From positions 6,200,001 to 6,264,000 of the forward strand of contig NZ_CP139972.1 of NCBI RefSeq assembly GCF_034424315.1: a stretch of DNA of 64,000 bases. The letters are read 5' to 3'. Shown piece by piece: positions 27,101 through 36,102 of the stretch (positions within the stretch are counted from its first letter, which is position 1; each line of letters opens with the position of its first letter). Below the pieces are notes generated by a model. That model searched no databases. It was not told where the DNA came from and worked only from the letters and a program-made list of their open reading frames with translations. This DNA comes from Chitinophaga sancti. Lineage in GTDB: Bacteria > Bacteroidota > Bacteroidia > Chitinophagales > Chitinophagaceae. Both the position numbers and the translations under genes were made by a program.

Positions 27101-29239
27101 TTATTTTTCTACTGAAATGTTGAATTCAGTGTTCAGTACCAGTTTACCCTCTACCTCTGTGCCGTCAGGTAGTTTCAGCCCTTTCAGTTTAGTGGTTTTC
27201 CCTTTGGTAAGCAGGTCCGCCAGTTGCTTATCAGACAATTTCTTACCATAAGATTCAAAAGGAACCTTAAATCCACAAACTTTGAAATTGGCACAGCCAT
27301 AGGCTGCATTTCCTTTGATCAAAGGGTGCTCTTTACACTTAGGGCATTGCAGGCTGGCAATTTCCTGTTTGGGTTTAGGTGCTTTTTTGGGTTTCTCTTC
27401 TTTGGCTTTCTCTTTCTCGGGTGCTGGTGGGGGTGTTTGTACGGCTACGATGGTTTTGTAAGAGGCGTTTTTCACTTCCCGGGTCAGGTCTACTACCATC
27501 TGGATCAGCTCTTGTTTGAAGGTATCCAGCTGGTATTCCCCTTTTTCTATCTGTCTTAATTTCCGTTCCCACTGGCCCGTCAGTTCAGCACTTTTCAGCA
27601 GGTCTGAGGTGATGGTATCGATCAGGTCCATGCCTGTCTGGGTGGCGAAGAGGTTCTTTTTTCTTTTCTCTATGTATTTTCGTCTGAACAGGGTTTCGAT
27701 GATGTTTGCACGGGTGGAGGGGCGGCCGATGCCGTTGTCCTTCATCAGTTCTCTCATTTCTTCATCGTCTACCTGCTTACCGGCGGTTTCCATGGCACGG
27801 AGCAGGGTTGCTTCTGTAAATGCCTTGGGGGGAGTGGTTTTACCCTGGTGTACCCTTGGGGTATGGGGGCCGGTTTCACCCACTACGAATACCGGTAGTA
27901 CTTTTTCTTCAACTTCTTCTTTCCCGTCTTTGGATTCTTTAGGAGCGGGTGCATCATTGGCATACACTTCTTTCCAGCCGGGTTCGAGGATCTGCTTACC
28001 TGTTACCTTGAATTCTACCTGGCCTACTACACCCAGTACGGTGGTATTCGAGATCTTACACTCGGGATAGAATGCGGCGATAAAGCGCCTGGCTACCAGG
28101 TCATAGATGCGCTTTTCTTCCAGTGGTAAATTACTGGGATATTCACCGGTAGGGATGATGGCATGGTGATCTGTAACCTTTTTATCGTCGAAGACGGATT
28201 TGAGTTTAGGAATCGGGTTCGCCAGGATAGGGGCGGTCAGGTTCGCGTATGGTTTCAGGTCCTGTAAGATGCCTGCTACTTTAGGATGCAGGTCTTCCGA
28301 GAGGTAGGTGGTATCTACCCTTGGGTAGGTGGTCAGTTTCTTCTCGTACAGGTTCTGGATATATTTTAAAGTATCGTCTGCAGTAAAGCCAAATTTCTTG
28401 TTGGCTTCTACCTGCAGGCCTGTGAGGTCAAATAAGCGGGGATTTCCTTCTTTTCCTTCTTTCTTTTCGAAACTGGTGATTTCGAAAGGGTGTTGCTTCA
28501 GGTATTCCAGTCCTTTATTGGCCCTATCCAGGTTTTTGATACGGTCAATGGTGGCAGTGAATTCTGTTTCGCGGTAGATGGTTTTGAGTTCCCAGTATTC
28601 TTCTGATACGAAGGCGTTGATTTCTTTTTGCCTTTGTACGATCATGGCGAGGGTAGGGGTTTGCACACGGCCGATAGACAAAACGGTTTTGCCGATGGCA
28701 AATTTCTTGGTGAACAGTCGGGTGGCATTCATACCCAGCAGCCAGTCGCCAATAGCGCGGGCACTGCCGGCAGCGTAGAGGTTGTCGTACTGGCTGGCAT
28801 CTTTCAGTTTCTGGAAACCGTCCTGGATGGCTTGTACAGTCAGGGAGGAGATCCACAGCCTTTTTACGGGTACGGTGCATTGGGCTTTGAGTAATACCCA
28901 GCGTTGAATGAGTTCTCCTTCCTGCCCGGCATCCCCGCAGTTGATGACCTCATCGCAGGCTTGTACTAATGATTCTATGACTTTGAATTGCTTTTCCACC
29001 CCTCCGTTTTCAATGAGTTTGATCCCGAAGTGGGAGGGGATCATGGGGAGATCTTCCAGGCGCCAGAATTTCCATTGCTCGGTGTAATCGTGGGGTTCTT
29101 TGAGGGTACAGAAGTGCCCGAAGGTCCAGGTGACCTGGTACCCGTTTCCTTCATAGTATCCATCTTTGCGTGTTTTAGCGCCGATTACTTCAGCGATGTC
29201 GCGGGCGACACTGGGTTTTTCTGCAATGCAAACCTTCAT
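27101..29239 (-). CDS. topB: DNA topoisomerase III
   Basis: This 712-residue type IA topoisomerase cuts one strand and passes another, decatenating DNA. The TOPRIM domain opens the protein (MKVCIAEKPSVARDIAEVIG), with acidic residues in CGDAGQEGELI. The active-site Tyr lies in TTYPRVDTTYL, and the family signature IGRVQTPTLAMI and NGIGRPSTRANIIETL are present. The C-terminus has a Lys/Pro-rich linker and a zinc-ribbon-like CPKC...C...C module. Such TopB copies can be housekeeping or sit on mobile elements; here no mobile genes are adjacent, so I take it as chromosomal. Confidence 0.95.
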   Translation of the reverse strand: MKVCIAEKPSVARDIAEVIGAKTRKDGYYEGNGYQVTWTFGHFCTLKEPHDYTEQWKFWRLEDLPMIPSHFGIKLIENGGVEKQFKVIESLVQACDEVINCGDAGQEGELIQRWVLLKAQCTVPVKRLWISSLTVQAIQDGFQKLKDASQYDNLYAAGSARAIGDWLLGMNATRLFTKKFAIGKTVLSIGRVQTPTLAMIVQRQKEINAFVSEEYWELKTIYRETEFTATIDRIKNLDRANKGLEYLKQHPFEITSFEKKEGKEGNPRLFDLTGLQVEANKKFGFTADDTLKYIQNLYEKKLTTYPRVDTTYLSEDLHPKVAGILQDLKPYANLTAPILANPIPKLKSVFDDKKVTDHHAIIPTGEYPSNLPLEEKRIYDLVARRFIAAFYPECKISNTTVLGVVGQVEFKVTGKQILEPGWKEVYANDAPAPKESKDGKEEVEEKVLPVFVVGETGPHTPRVHQGKTTPPKAFTEATLLRAMETAGKQVDDEEMRELMKDNGIGRPSTRANIIETLFRRKYIEKRKKNLFATQTGMDLIDTITSDLLKSAELTGQWERKLRQIEKGEYQLDTFKQELIQMVVDLTREVKNASYKTIVAVQTPPPAPEKEKAKEEKPKKAPKPKQEIASLQCPKCKEHPLIKGNAAYGCANFKVCGFKVPFESYGKKLSDKQLADLLTKGKTTKLKGLKLPDGTEVEGKLVLNTEFNISVEK

Positions 29240-29262
29240 AAATTACATCCCTGATAGGGAGG

Positions 29263-29270
29263 CAAATGTA
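29263..29270 (-). promoter_or_regulatory. -7 box for topB
   Basis: The minus strand reads TACATTTG, matching TAnnTTTG, 23 bases upstream of the topB ATG. Confidence 0.5.
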
Positions 29271-29285
29271 GGGAAAACAAACCAG

Positions 29286-29326
29286 CGAAAAAATCGATTT
29301 CACCTTCGGTAAAATCGATTTTTTCG
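29286..29326 (-). terminator. Perfect 15-bp hairpin upstream of topB
   Basis: CGAAAAAATCGATTT (29286-29300) pairs with the inverted copy at 29312-29326, loop of 11 bases. It lies 106 bases past the end of the leftward UBP zinc-finger gene and before the topB promoter, so it is the likely terminator of the kinase/oxidoreductase operon. Confidence 0.6.
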
Positions 29327-29431
29327 GGGAGGGGCCTGCGGCTGGCTGGAATGCAGGAACGTTTGCGGATGCATTGGGTCGGCCGGAAATGTAATTCGGT
29401 TGGTTACTGCCGGCTGAAAATGCATTTTGAA

Positions 29432-29698
29432 TTAATATTCAGCGAATTGTTCATCTACGTAACACCACAGCCACCTTTCTCCCGGCTGTGCCGATATTAC
29501 TACCGGGTGCTGTGTTTTATGAAAATGCTTCGTCATATGCTTTTCGGGCGACTGATCGCAACACAATGTTGCACCGCAGGTCTGACAGGTTCTGAGATGT
29601 ACCCAGTCAGATCCTATCTTTACACATTCCTCGCACACATGCTCTTCATCCACTTTCAGTGTCTTAATCGATGTAATATGTGAACAAATTGCTGCCAT
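29432..29698 (-). CDS. UBP-type zinc finger protein
   Basis: This 88-residue protein is nearly all one zf-UBP domain. It has the Cys/His ligands (Cys5, His7, CEEC, CQTC, a Cys pair, and the H-rich stretch HMTKHFHKTQHP) and the WCYVDE end typical of the domain. In eukaryotes the domain binds the free C-terminus of ubiquitin; bacteria have no ubiquitin, and the bacterial ligand is unknown. It is the last gene of an operon, 6 bases after the receiver/thioredoxin-reductase fusion. Confidence 0.85.
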   Translation of the reverse strand: MAAICSHITSIKTLKVDEEHVCEECVKIGSDWVHLRTCQTCGATLCCDQSPEKHMTKHFHKTQHPVVISAQPGERWLWCYVDEQFAEY

Positions 29699-29704
29699 AA
29701 TTAT

Positions 29705-31396
29705 TTATTTCACCTCTGCGAGGTATTTGTGTACAAAACTGATTGCCATTGATCCTTCGCCTACAGCTGCTGCCACCCTGTTCATGGCATTGGCCCTTAC
29801 GTCGCCAGCAGCAAAGATGCCCGGACAGCTGGTTTCCAGCAGGTAAGGATCTCTCTCCTGTTTCCAGATCTTTTCAAATTCAGGATGGGTGAACAGGTCA
29901 CGCCCGGTTTCTATAAAGCCCTTGTCATTCTTGATGATATTCATTTCCAGCCATTCTGTAAACGGCTTCGCACCAATGAAGATATACAGGCCATCTGCAT
30001 GTTCCTGCGTTTGTTCGCCTGTTTTGATATTGGAAATGACCAGGCATTCCAGTCTGTCAGAACCCCTGGCTTCCACCACTTCGGAGAATGCACGTACATG
30101 GATATTCGGCGTTTCCACGATGCGGTCTACCAGGTAGGCAGACATGGTGCTGGACAGATCTTCCCTGCGGATCAGGATACTCACATTCCGTGCAAACTTG
30201 GAAAGGTACATTGCTGCCTGGCCGGCAGAGTTGCCGCCACCTACGATGAACACATCCTTGTCTTTGCAGGCAGGTGCTTCTGTCATCGCTGCACCGTAGT
30301 AAATGCCGGCACCGGTAAAGTCAGCCACACCTTTTGTATCCAGGGTACGATAGTCTACACCGGTAGTGATCACCACACTTCTGCTGTTTACAAAAGTGCC
30401 ATCTTCCATGATGACCTTATTATAACCATCCTTTTGTTCGATGGCTTTCACCGATTGAGGCGTGATGAATTCAGTACCTAAACGTTGTGCCTGTGAAATA
30501 GCTCTGCGGGCCAGGTCTGCGCCACTCAGCCCTTTTGGAAAACCTAAGTAGTTTTCAATCCGGGAGCTGGTTCCGGCTTGTCCACCAGGGGCACGTTTTT
30601 CAATGAGCAGGGTTTTCAATCCTTCAGAAGCCCCGTACACACCTGCTGCCAGGCCCGCAGGACCCGCACCTATAATCACTACATCGTATACTTCGTGTTT
30701 GATCTGTGGATTCAGGCCTACTTTGCTGGCTGTTTCCTGGATAGAAGGATTGGAGAGGTAGGTACCATCTTCGAAGAAGATCACCGGTACATCTTTTTCA
30801 TCCAGTCCATTCAGGGCAAGGAGCTTGCAGGCTTCCTGTGTGGTGCGTACATCCAGCCATTTATAGGGAATGAGGTTGCCGGCCAGGAAATCTTTGATAG
30901 CATGGCAGGTGCGTGAGTACTGGTAGCCAACCACCTTGATGCCTTTGAATTCCGGGTGGTAATCACTCTTCCAGTCGTCCAGCAGGTCATCTATCACCGG
31001 GTAGAGCTTATCCTCCGGTGGATCCCATGGCTTTACGAGGTAGTAATCCAGCTGTACGGTATTGATGGCTTTGATGGCTGCATCGGTATCAGAATATGCG
31101 GTGAGCAATACTCTTTTTGCATCGGGGTAGAACTTAAGTGCTTTTTCCAGGAAGGTCACCCCATCCATCACGGGCATCCGCTGATCGCTGATGAACATGG
31201 CAATCGTTTCTCCCTTGTTCTTCAGTTCCAGCAGACTATTGAGGGCTTCCTGCACATCGGCGGTACTGATTATTTTATAATGCTGTCTGTACTTGTTTTT
31301 TATGTCACGTACAATGGCCCGCAATACCTGCGGATCATCGTCAATACAAAGAATAATGGGCTGATTCGTATTTTTCTCAGTGTCTTTCTCTGGCAT
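29705..31396 (-). CDS. Receiver / glutaredoxin-like / thioredoxin-reductase-like fusion
   Basis: This 563-residue protein joins three parts. Residues 15-135 are a response-regulator receiver (acidic cluster at 19-21, phosphoacceptor Asp71 in ISDQRMP, Lys122). Residues ~152-230 look like a glutaredoxin-type domain with one Cys (YSRTCHAI). Residues ~235-560 are an FAD/NAD(P)H oxidoreductase like thioredoxin reductase, with GAGPAGLAAGVYGASEG and GGGNSAGQAAM. The CxxC redox pair expected after GAGIYY is missing (the segment reads GAAMTEAPAC). It lies between the kinase gene (24-base gap) and the zinc-finger gene, so the kinase likely phosphorylates its receiver. Confidence 0.85.
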   Translation of the reverse strand: MPEKDTEKNTNQPIILCIDDDPQVLRAIVRDIKNKYRQHYKIISTADVQEALNSLLELKNKGETIAMFISDQRMPVMDGVTFLEKALKFYPDAKRVLLTAYSDTDAAIKAINTVQLDYYLVKPWDPPEDKLYPVIDDLLDDWKSDYHPEFKGIKVVGYQYSRTCHAIKDFLAGNLIPYKWLDVRTTQEACKLLALNGLDEKDVPVIFFEDGTYLSNPSIQETASKVGLNPQIKHEVYDVVIIGAGPAGLAAGVYGASEGLKTLLIEKRAPGGQAGTSSRIENYLGFPKGLSGADLARRAISQAQRLGTEFITPQSVKAIEQKDGYNKVIMEDGTFVNSRSVVITTGVDYRTLDTKGVADFTGAGIYYGAAMTEAPACKDKDVFIVGGGNSAGQAAMYLSKFARNVSILIRREDLSSTMSAYLVDRIVETPNIHVRAFSEVVEARGSDRLECLVISNIKTGEQTQEHADGLYIFIGAKPFTEWLEMNIIKNDKGFIETGRDLFTHPEFEKIWKQERDPYLLETSCPGIFAAGDVRANAMNRVAAAVGEGSMAISFVHKYLAEVK

Positions 31397-31420
31397 AAGC
31401 GCACCGTTTTTTTTAGTGAA

Positions 31421-32818
31421 TTAATGGATTGGAATAGACACCGCGAATTGTGTCCTTCCGGGAACTGAATTTACTTTAATATTTCCATGATGTTGCTTCA
31501 CGATCTGGGTCGTAATGTCCAGACCGAGGCCGGTACCTTTTCCAATTTCTTTGGTAGTAAAGAATGGATCGAAGATCCGGGAGACGATATTCTCCGGAAT
31601 ACCGGGGCCATTGTCGATGATGGAGACCTTTACACAGGTGCCATCTTTCTCCGTTTTTATTTCCAGCGTGCTGTTCTCTCTGCCCAGCATGGCATCCAGG
31701 GCATTATCGATCAGATTGGTCCATACCTGGTTCATTTCCCCGATCATGATGTTGACTGGAGGGAGGCTGGGATCGTAGTTTTCTATGAGCTGCACATTGC
31801 CTTTACGAAGTTTGTACTCCATGATGTTGAGGGTATTTTTGATACCATCGCGGAGATCAGTTGCTCTTTTATCATGGGATTGATCCATGTGGGTAAAGGT
31901 CTTTACAGAACCCACGAGTTTTACAATGCGTGCGGAGGCTTCTTCGATATCCAGCACCATTCTTTCGGTCACGAGGTTCTTGTCGATCCAGTTGAGTACA
32001 GCAGACAGTGAATCCGGCGACATATGCGATCTGAATTCTTCCAGTATATCGATCGTGCAACCAAATTCCACGAAGTTTTCTGCCATTTCCATAGCATTGG
32101 CCACATCGTGGTTATCCAGCCAGTCTACCATGGCATCTTCCTTTTCGCCTCTTTCCATCATGGAGAGTTTGGGGCGGTCGGTAGATTTCAGGATGGCGAA
32201 CATTTTTTCTTTTACGAAAGTAACATCCTCCGGCGTCATCTGTATGGCCATGATGTCCTGGAAGGTATCCGGCATCAGTTGCAGGTGCTTTCTTAAAGAG
32301 GAGGCGCCCCTTACGATGGCAGCAGCGGGATTGTTCAGTTCGTGGGCCAGGCCTGCGGAGAGTTTACCCAATGCCATCATCTTTTCGTTCTGCCGCATCA
32401 TGGTAGTATAATCCCTCACCCTGTTTGTCATGACATGTACCAGTGCCTGGGTGAGTTCAAACTGGGTATGGATCATGTCATCTATCTTCTCTATAGGGAA
32501 TACCATGAGTTGTGATTCCTCTACCGCTTCGCTGTAGATAGTAGCTTTCAGACCGCGGGAGAAGGGAAGATAACCACTGATGGTACCGGCTTCCATGACG
32601 AGTATTTCTACAGGGTCATTGTTCTGCAGGTAGTACAGGCGAATTTTTCCTGACAGGAGAATGTAGGTAGCATTGAGTGGATCATCTGGTTTGAACATGA
32701 ACTCCCCGGGGTGAAGGGTTTTAGGTTCGCTGTTTTCGGCCAGCCATTGCAGTTGCACGACGGGTACGTCCTTAAATGCCTCGACTGATTGTAGCCATTC
32801 GGTGGAAATGTTTACCAT
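31421..32818 (-). CDS. Cyclic-nucleotide-binding-domain histidine kinase
   Basis: This is a 465-residue soluble sensor kinase. Residues ~15-115 form a cNMP-binding fold ([26 protein letters not shown]). The HisKA box holds His159 in [12 protein letters not shown]. The HATPase domain has the N box ([12 protein letters not shown]), [24 protein letters not shown]. No membrane segment is visible, so the signal is cytoplasmic. I start at the ATG at 32818, since the frame upstream (to 32860) overlaps the promoter region. It is the first gene of the operon with the receiver fusion and zinc finger. Nucleotide binding is inferred from fold only. Confidence 0.88.
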   Translation of the reverse strand: MVNISTEWLQSVEAFKDVPVVQLQWLAENSEPKTLHPGEFMFKPDDPLNATYILLSGKIRLYYLQNNDPVEILVMEAGTISGYLPFSRGLKATIYSEAVEESQLMVFPIEKIDDMIHTQFELTQALVHVMTNRVRDYTTMMRQNEKMMALGKLSAGLAHELNNPAAAIVRGASSLRKHLQLMPDTFQDIMAIQMTPEDVTFVKEKMFAILKSTDRPKLSMMERGEKEDAMVDWLDNHDVANAMEMAENFVEFGCTIDILEEFRSHMSPDSLSAVLNWIDKNLVTERMVLDIEEASARIVKLVGSVKTFTHMDQSHDKRATDLRDGIKNTLNIMEYKLRKGNVQLIENYDPSLPPVNIMIGEMNQVWTNLIDNALDAMLGRENSTLEIKTEKDGTCVKVSIIDNGPGIPENIVSRIFDPFFTTKEIGKGTGLGLDITTQIVKQHHGNIKVNSVPGRTQFAVSIPIH

Positions 32819-33170
32819 AACCTTAAAGTTAAAGATATTTTGTCCCTGAGAAAAAAGCAAAAGGTGTTCCGGAAAGGAATGACGAGAGAAGCGATGAAAT
32901 GTACAAGTATCACCGGGTATTATTCATTTTAAATTATAATCAATCGTGGGAGTAATGCCTGGGGCCGGCTTTAAAAGAAAAGGGCATAATTGCCATATAA
33001 CTGGTTGCATTATAATAACATTAAATACTGGAACTTAATAAAAAAATCACTGGTGCTTTTGCAGTATTTTACGTAAGTTTAAATGACGAGCGCGTTTGCG
33101 CCATCCCTATTTGACCTATAAAAGCATATGGTTATGTCTAAGTAATTGTTTCAGTGATAAATGTAAGACG
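32819..33170. other. Divergent intergenic region
   Basis: This region separates the leftward kinase operon from the rightward response regulator. TAACTTTA (minus strand, 32831-32824) and TGCTTTTG (plus strand, 33053-33060) are each one base from TAnnTTTG and may be the two promoters. I see nothing else. Confidence 0.4.
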
Positions 33171-33617
33171 ATGTCTAAACGTGGAAAGAATATATTTTTA
33201 GCCGATGATGACGCTGACGATTGTCTGCTTTTTGAAGACGCACTCAAAGAGGTGGCAAACGACATTACACTGACTACAATTTCGGATGGTAAAGAACTCA
33301 TGGATATGTTAGAAGAGCGCGTTCCCCCGGCTCCGGACATGATCTTCCTGGACTTGAATATGCCCCGTAAAAATGGTTTTGAATGTTTGCGGGAAATCCG
33401 GACAGATCAACGCCTCAAGTCCATTCCTGTTATTATCTTTTCTACCTCATCTCAACCGGAATTTATCGAACAGGTGTTCATTTCAGGAGCTAACCGATAT
33501 ATCAGGAAGCCATCTTCCTTTTCGGAGCTGATGAAAGCAATAGCAGAAATGTTGTCTATTGATTGGGATACCAGTGAGAGATTTCCTAAACGGGATAATT
33601 TCTTTATCTCTTTTTAA
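33171..33617 (+). CDS. Single-domain response regulator (Rcp1-like)
   Basis: This 148-residue protein is a lone receiver domain: acidic cluster ADDDADD, phosphoacceptor Asp in FLDLNMPRKNGFE, Ser in IFSTSS, Lys in IRKPSSF. There is no output domain, so it works by protein contact, as in phytochrome- or PAS-kinase-linked regulators. I prefer the ATG at 33171 (MSKRGKNIFLADDD) to the longer frame from 33096. The PAS kinase gene follows after 29 bases and is the probable partner. Confidence 0.9.
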   Translation: MSKRGKNIFLADDDADDCLLFEDALKEVANDITLTTISDGKELMDMLEERVPPAPDMIFLDLNMPRKNGFECLREIRTDQRLKSIPVIIFSTSSQPEFIEQVFISGANRYIRKPSSFSELMKAIAEMLSIDWDTSERFPKRDNFFISF

Positions 33618-33646
33618 GAAAACAACGCTTACAATCGGCGACGACA

Positions 33647-36046
33647 ATGAATTTGACCAGGCTTGATTTTGAACAGGCGAGAACGATGCATCTGCATTTT
33701 AAAACGCAGTTACGATCGGTTCTCTACGGCGCAGCAGTAGACACTATTCCTCTTTTATCTGAACATGAATGTGCATTGGGGAAATGGATGCACGACCACG
33801 CATTACAGCGCTACCGTCATATACCGGAAATGCAACAGTTGGAGCGGGCGCATACAGCTATTCATAACTGTGCAGGGAAGTTAATTAGTTTGTATAAAGC
33901 GGGTGATGAAACAGCGGCAAGAGAAGGACTGACAGAAATGGAAAAAATTGCGGATGAACTGGTAGGCTTACTGGCTGGTATCGAAACGCAAATCTTATCA
34001 ACAGAAAATAACGACGATCCTGTCGTGGAAAGCATAGAACAACATTTAGAAATTTTACAGGCGCTACGCCAATCTGTGGAAAACCTGGATGAACAGATCA
34101 GGGTTGAAACGCAGAAAGAAGCTGTATCGAATGAAAGCCGTTTCCGTGAAAGCGTGGAACAGGCACCGGTAGGTATTGCTATTTTTCGCGGTAGGGATAT
34201 GGTGATTGAGATGGCAAATACCATGTACCTGGAACTGATCACCCGCCCGGCAGAAGCTGTGGCAGGCAGGTCACTCTACGAGGTATTGCCGGAAGTAAGA
34301 GATTCTGTAAAACCCCTGCTCGACAATGTATGGGATACTGCTACGCCCCATTATGGCAACGAGTTTCCGGTGATCCTTTACCGGCATGGGGTACCAGAGA
34401 TGGTGTATTTCAACTTCGTGTATCAGCCACTGAAAAACAGTAATGGAGAAATAGATGGTGTGATGGTTGCGGCCACAGATGTTACAGCGGCGGTAACTGC
34501 CAGGCATGCCCTGGTGGAAAGTGAGAACCAGTTTCGTAACCTGGTGATGCAGTCGCCTATTGCCATGGCTATTTTCAAAAGCAGGGATATGGTGATCGAT
34601 ATGGCGAACAATACCATGCTGCAGAAAATGTGGAGACGATCCGCTGCAGAAGTAAGCGGGCGTAAACTACTGGATGTATTTCCTGAACTGGCTGGACAGA
34701 AGTTCCCGGAGCTACTGCTATGGGTATATGATCATGGCATAGCGCACCAGGAGAAGGAGGCGATGGCTTATGTAGATGGGCCGGATGGTATGAAGCGGTT
34801 CTACCTCGACTTTGAATATACGCCTCTCTTTGACCTGGAGAAGAACGTATATGGCATCATGGCCACTGTATCGGACGTAACGGAGCGTAAAGAACATGAG
34901 ATGGCAATGCGCCTGTCAGAAGAAAAATTCAGGGTACTGGGCGATACCCTGCCACAGATGATCTGGACGACAGATGCTGATGGCAGGCTGAATTATGCCA
35001 GCAAGCGATATTTTGAGTTTACCGGCATGACCCTGGATGAGCTGAATGGAATAGGGTGGTTCAATGTTATACATCCGGAAGACCTGATGCGTAACTTGCC
35101 TGTATGGCAGGAGGCTGTTGCAAAAGGGATAGAGTACCAGATAGAGCATAGAATGCGGAAGGCGGATGGTACTTATCGCTGGCACCTAACACGCACTGTG
35201 CCGCAAAAAGATGCGGAAGGGAATGTGAAAATGTGGGTAGGTTCGACGACAGATATTCATGAAGGCAAAATGTCTATAGATAAACTGGAGGCTGAAGTAC
35301 TGGAAAGAACGAAGGAATTACAAAAGTCTAATGATGATTTGAGAAATTCAAATGAGGAGCTGGCGCAGTTTGCCTATGTGGCGAGTCATGACTTGCAGGA
35401 GCCTTTGAGAAAGATCCAGACATTTGCGAGCCGGTTGCTGGATACGGAGTATCATAACATTTCGGATAAGGGGAAGGATTATTTTGCCCGTATGCAGGCC
35501 GCGGCACAGCGGATGCGGCAGCTGATAGAAGACCTCTTATCATTTTCAAGAACGAGTAATAATGGGGAGCAGTTGTTTGAATATGTAGATCTGACGCAGG
35601 TACTGATGCGGGTAAAAGATCAGTTGAGTGATCAGATAGATAAGCAGGAAGCGGTGATAGCATATGATTTATTACCAGTGTTGTCTGCTATACCTTTCCA
35701 GATGGAACAATTGTTTATGAATTTGCTGAACAATGCATTGAAGTTTTCCAGGAAGGGTGTAAAACCTGTTATTAAAGTGAAGATGGAGGATAATGTGTAT
35801 ACCCTTGTAGGTGGATTACCTTATCATAAGATCACGATAGCTGATAATGGGATTGGGTTTGATCCACAGTTCAGTGAGCGGATCTTCCAGGTGTTTCAGC
35901 GTTTACATGTGCGAAACCAGTTTGAAGGAACGGGTATTGGTCTGGCGATCTGTAAGAAGATAATGGATAATCATAAGGGGGTAATAATCGCGGAAGGGGT
36001 ACCTGAGGCGGGCGCGGTGTTTACTTTGTTATTCCCGGTTGCTTAA
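33647..36046 (+). CDS. CZB-PAS multi-domain sensor histidine kinase
   Basis: This is a 799-residue soluble kinase. Residues ~1-115 are a chemoreceptor zinc-binding (CZB) domain: an early His (MHLHFK), Cys42 in HECALGKW and the pair His69/His73 in RAHTAIH are the expected zinc ligands. Three PAS domains follow (about 155-275, 285-405, 415-535), the last with the S-box motif WTTDADGRLNYASKRYFEFT. Then come a coiled coil, HisKA (YVASHDLQEPLRKIQTFASR) and HATPase (NLLNNALKFS, DNGIGFDP, GTGIGLAICKKI). It probably signals through the preceding receiver. CZB domains are usually found on chemoreceptors and diguanylate cyclases and sense zinc or hypochlorite. Confidence 0.9.
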   Translation: MNLTRLDFEQARTMHLHFKTQLRSVLYGAAVDTIPLLSEHECALGKWMHDHALQRYRHIPEMQQLERAHTAIHNCAGKLISLYKAGDETAAREGLTEMEKIADELVGLLAGIETQILSTENNDDPVVESIEQHLEILQALRQSVENLDEQIRVETQKEAVSNESRFRESVEQAPVGIAIFRGRDMVIEMANTMYLELITRPAEAVAGRSLYEVLPEVRDSVKPLLDNVWDTATPHYGNEFPVILYRHGVPEMVYFNFVYQPLKNSNGEIDGVMVAATDVTAAVTARHALVESENQFRNLVMQSPIAMAIFKSRDMVIDMANNTMLQKMWRRSAAEVSGRKLLDVFPELAGQKFPELLLWVYDHGIAHQEKEAMAYVDGPDGMKRFYLDFEYTPLFDLEKNVYGIMATVSDVTERKEHEMAMRLSEEKFRVLGDTLPQMIWTTDADGRLNYASKRYFEFTGMTLDELNGIGWFNVIHPEDLMRNLPVWQEAVAKGIEYQIEHRMRKADGTYRWHLTRTVPQKDAEGNVKMWVGSTTDIHEGKMSIDKLEAEVLERTKELQKSNDDLRNSNEELAQFAYVASHDLQEPLRKIQTFASRLLDTEYHNISDKGKDYFARMQAAAQRMRQLIEDLLSFSRTSNNGEQLFEYVDLTQVLMRVKDQLSDQIDKQEAVIAYDLLPVLSAIPFQMEQLFMNLLNNALKFSRKGVKPVIKVKMEDNVYTLVGGLPYHKITIADNGIGFDPQFSERIFQVFQRLHVRNQFEGTGIGLAICKKIMDNHKGVIIAEGVPEAGAVFTLLFPVA

Positions 36047-36056
36047 GATCTTTTAT

Positions 36057-36102
36057 AAAAAAGAACGCTTTTGCCAGGATGCGGCAAAAGCGTTCTTTTT
36101 TT
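36057..36102. terminator. Bidirectional terminator
   Basis: A 19-bp stem (36057-36075 with 36083-36101) with a 7-base loop and flanking A6/T7 runs lies between the convergent kinase and HEAT-repeat genes. Confidence 0.9.
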
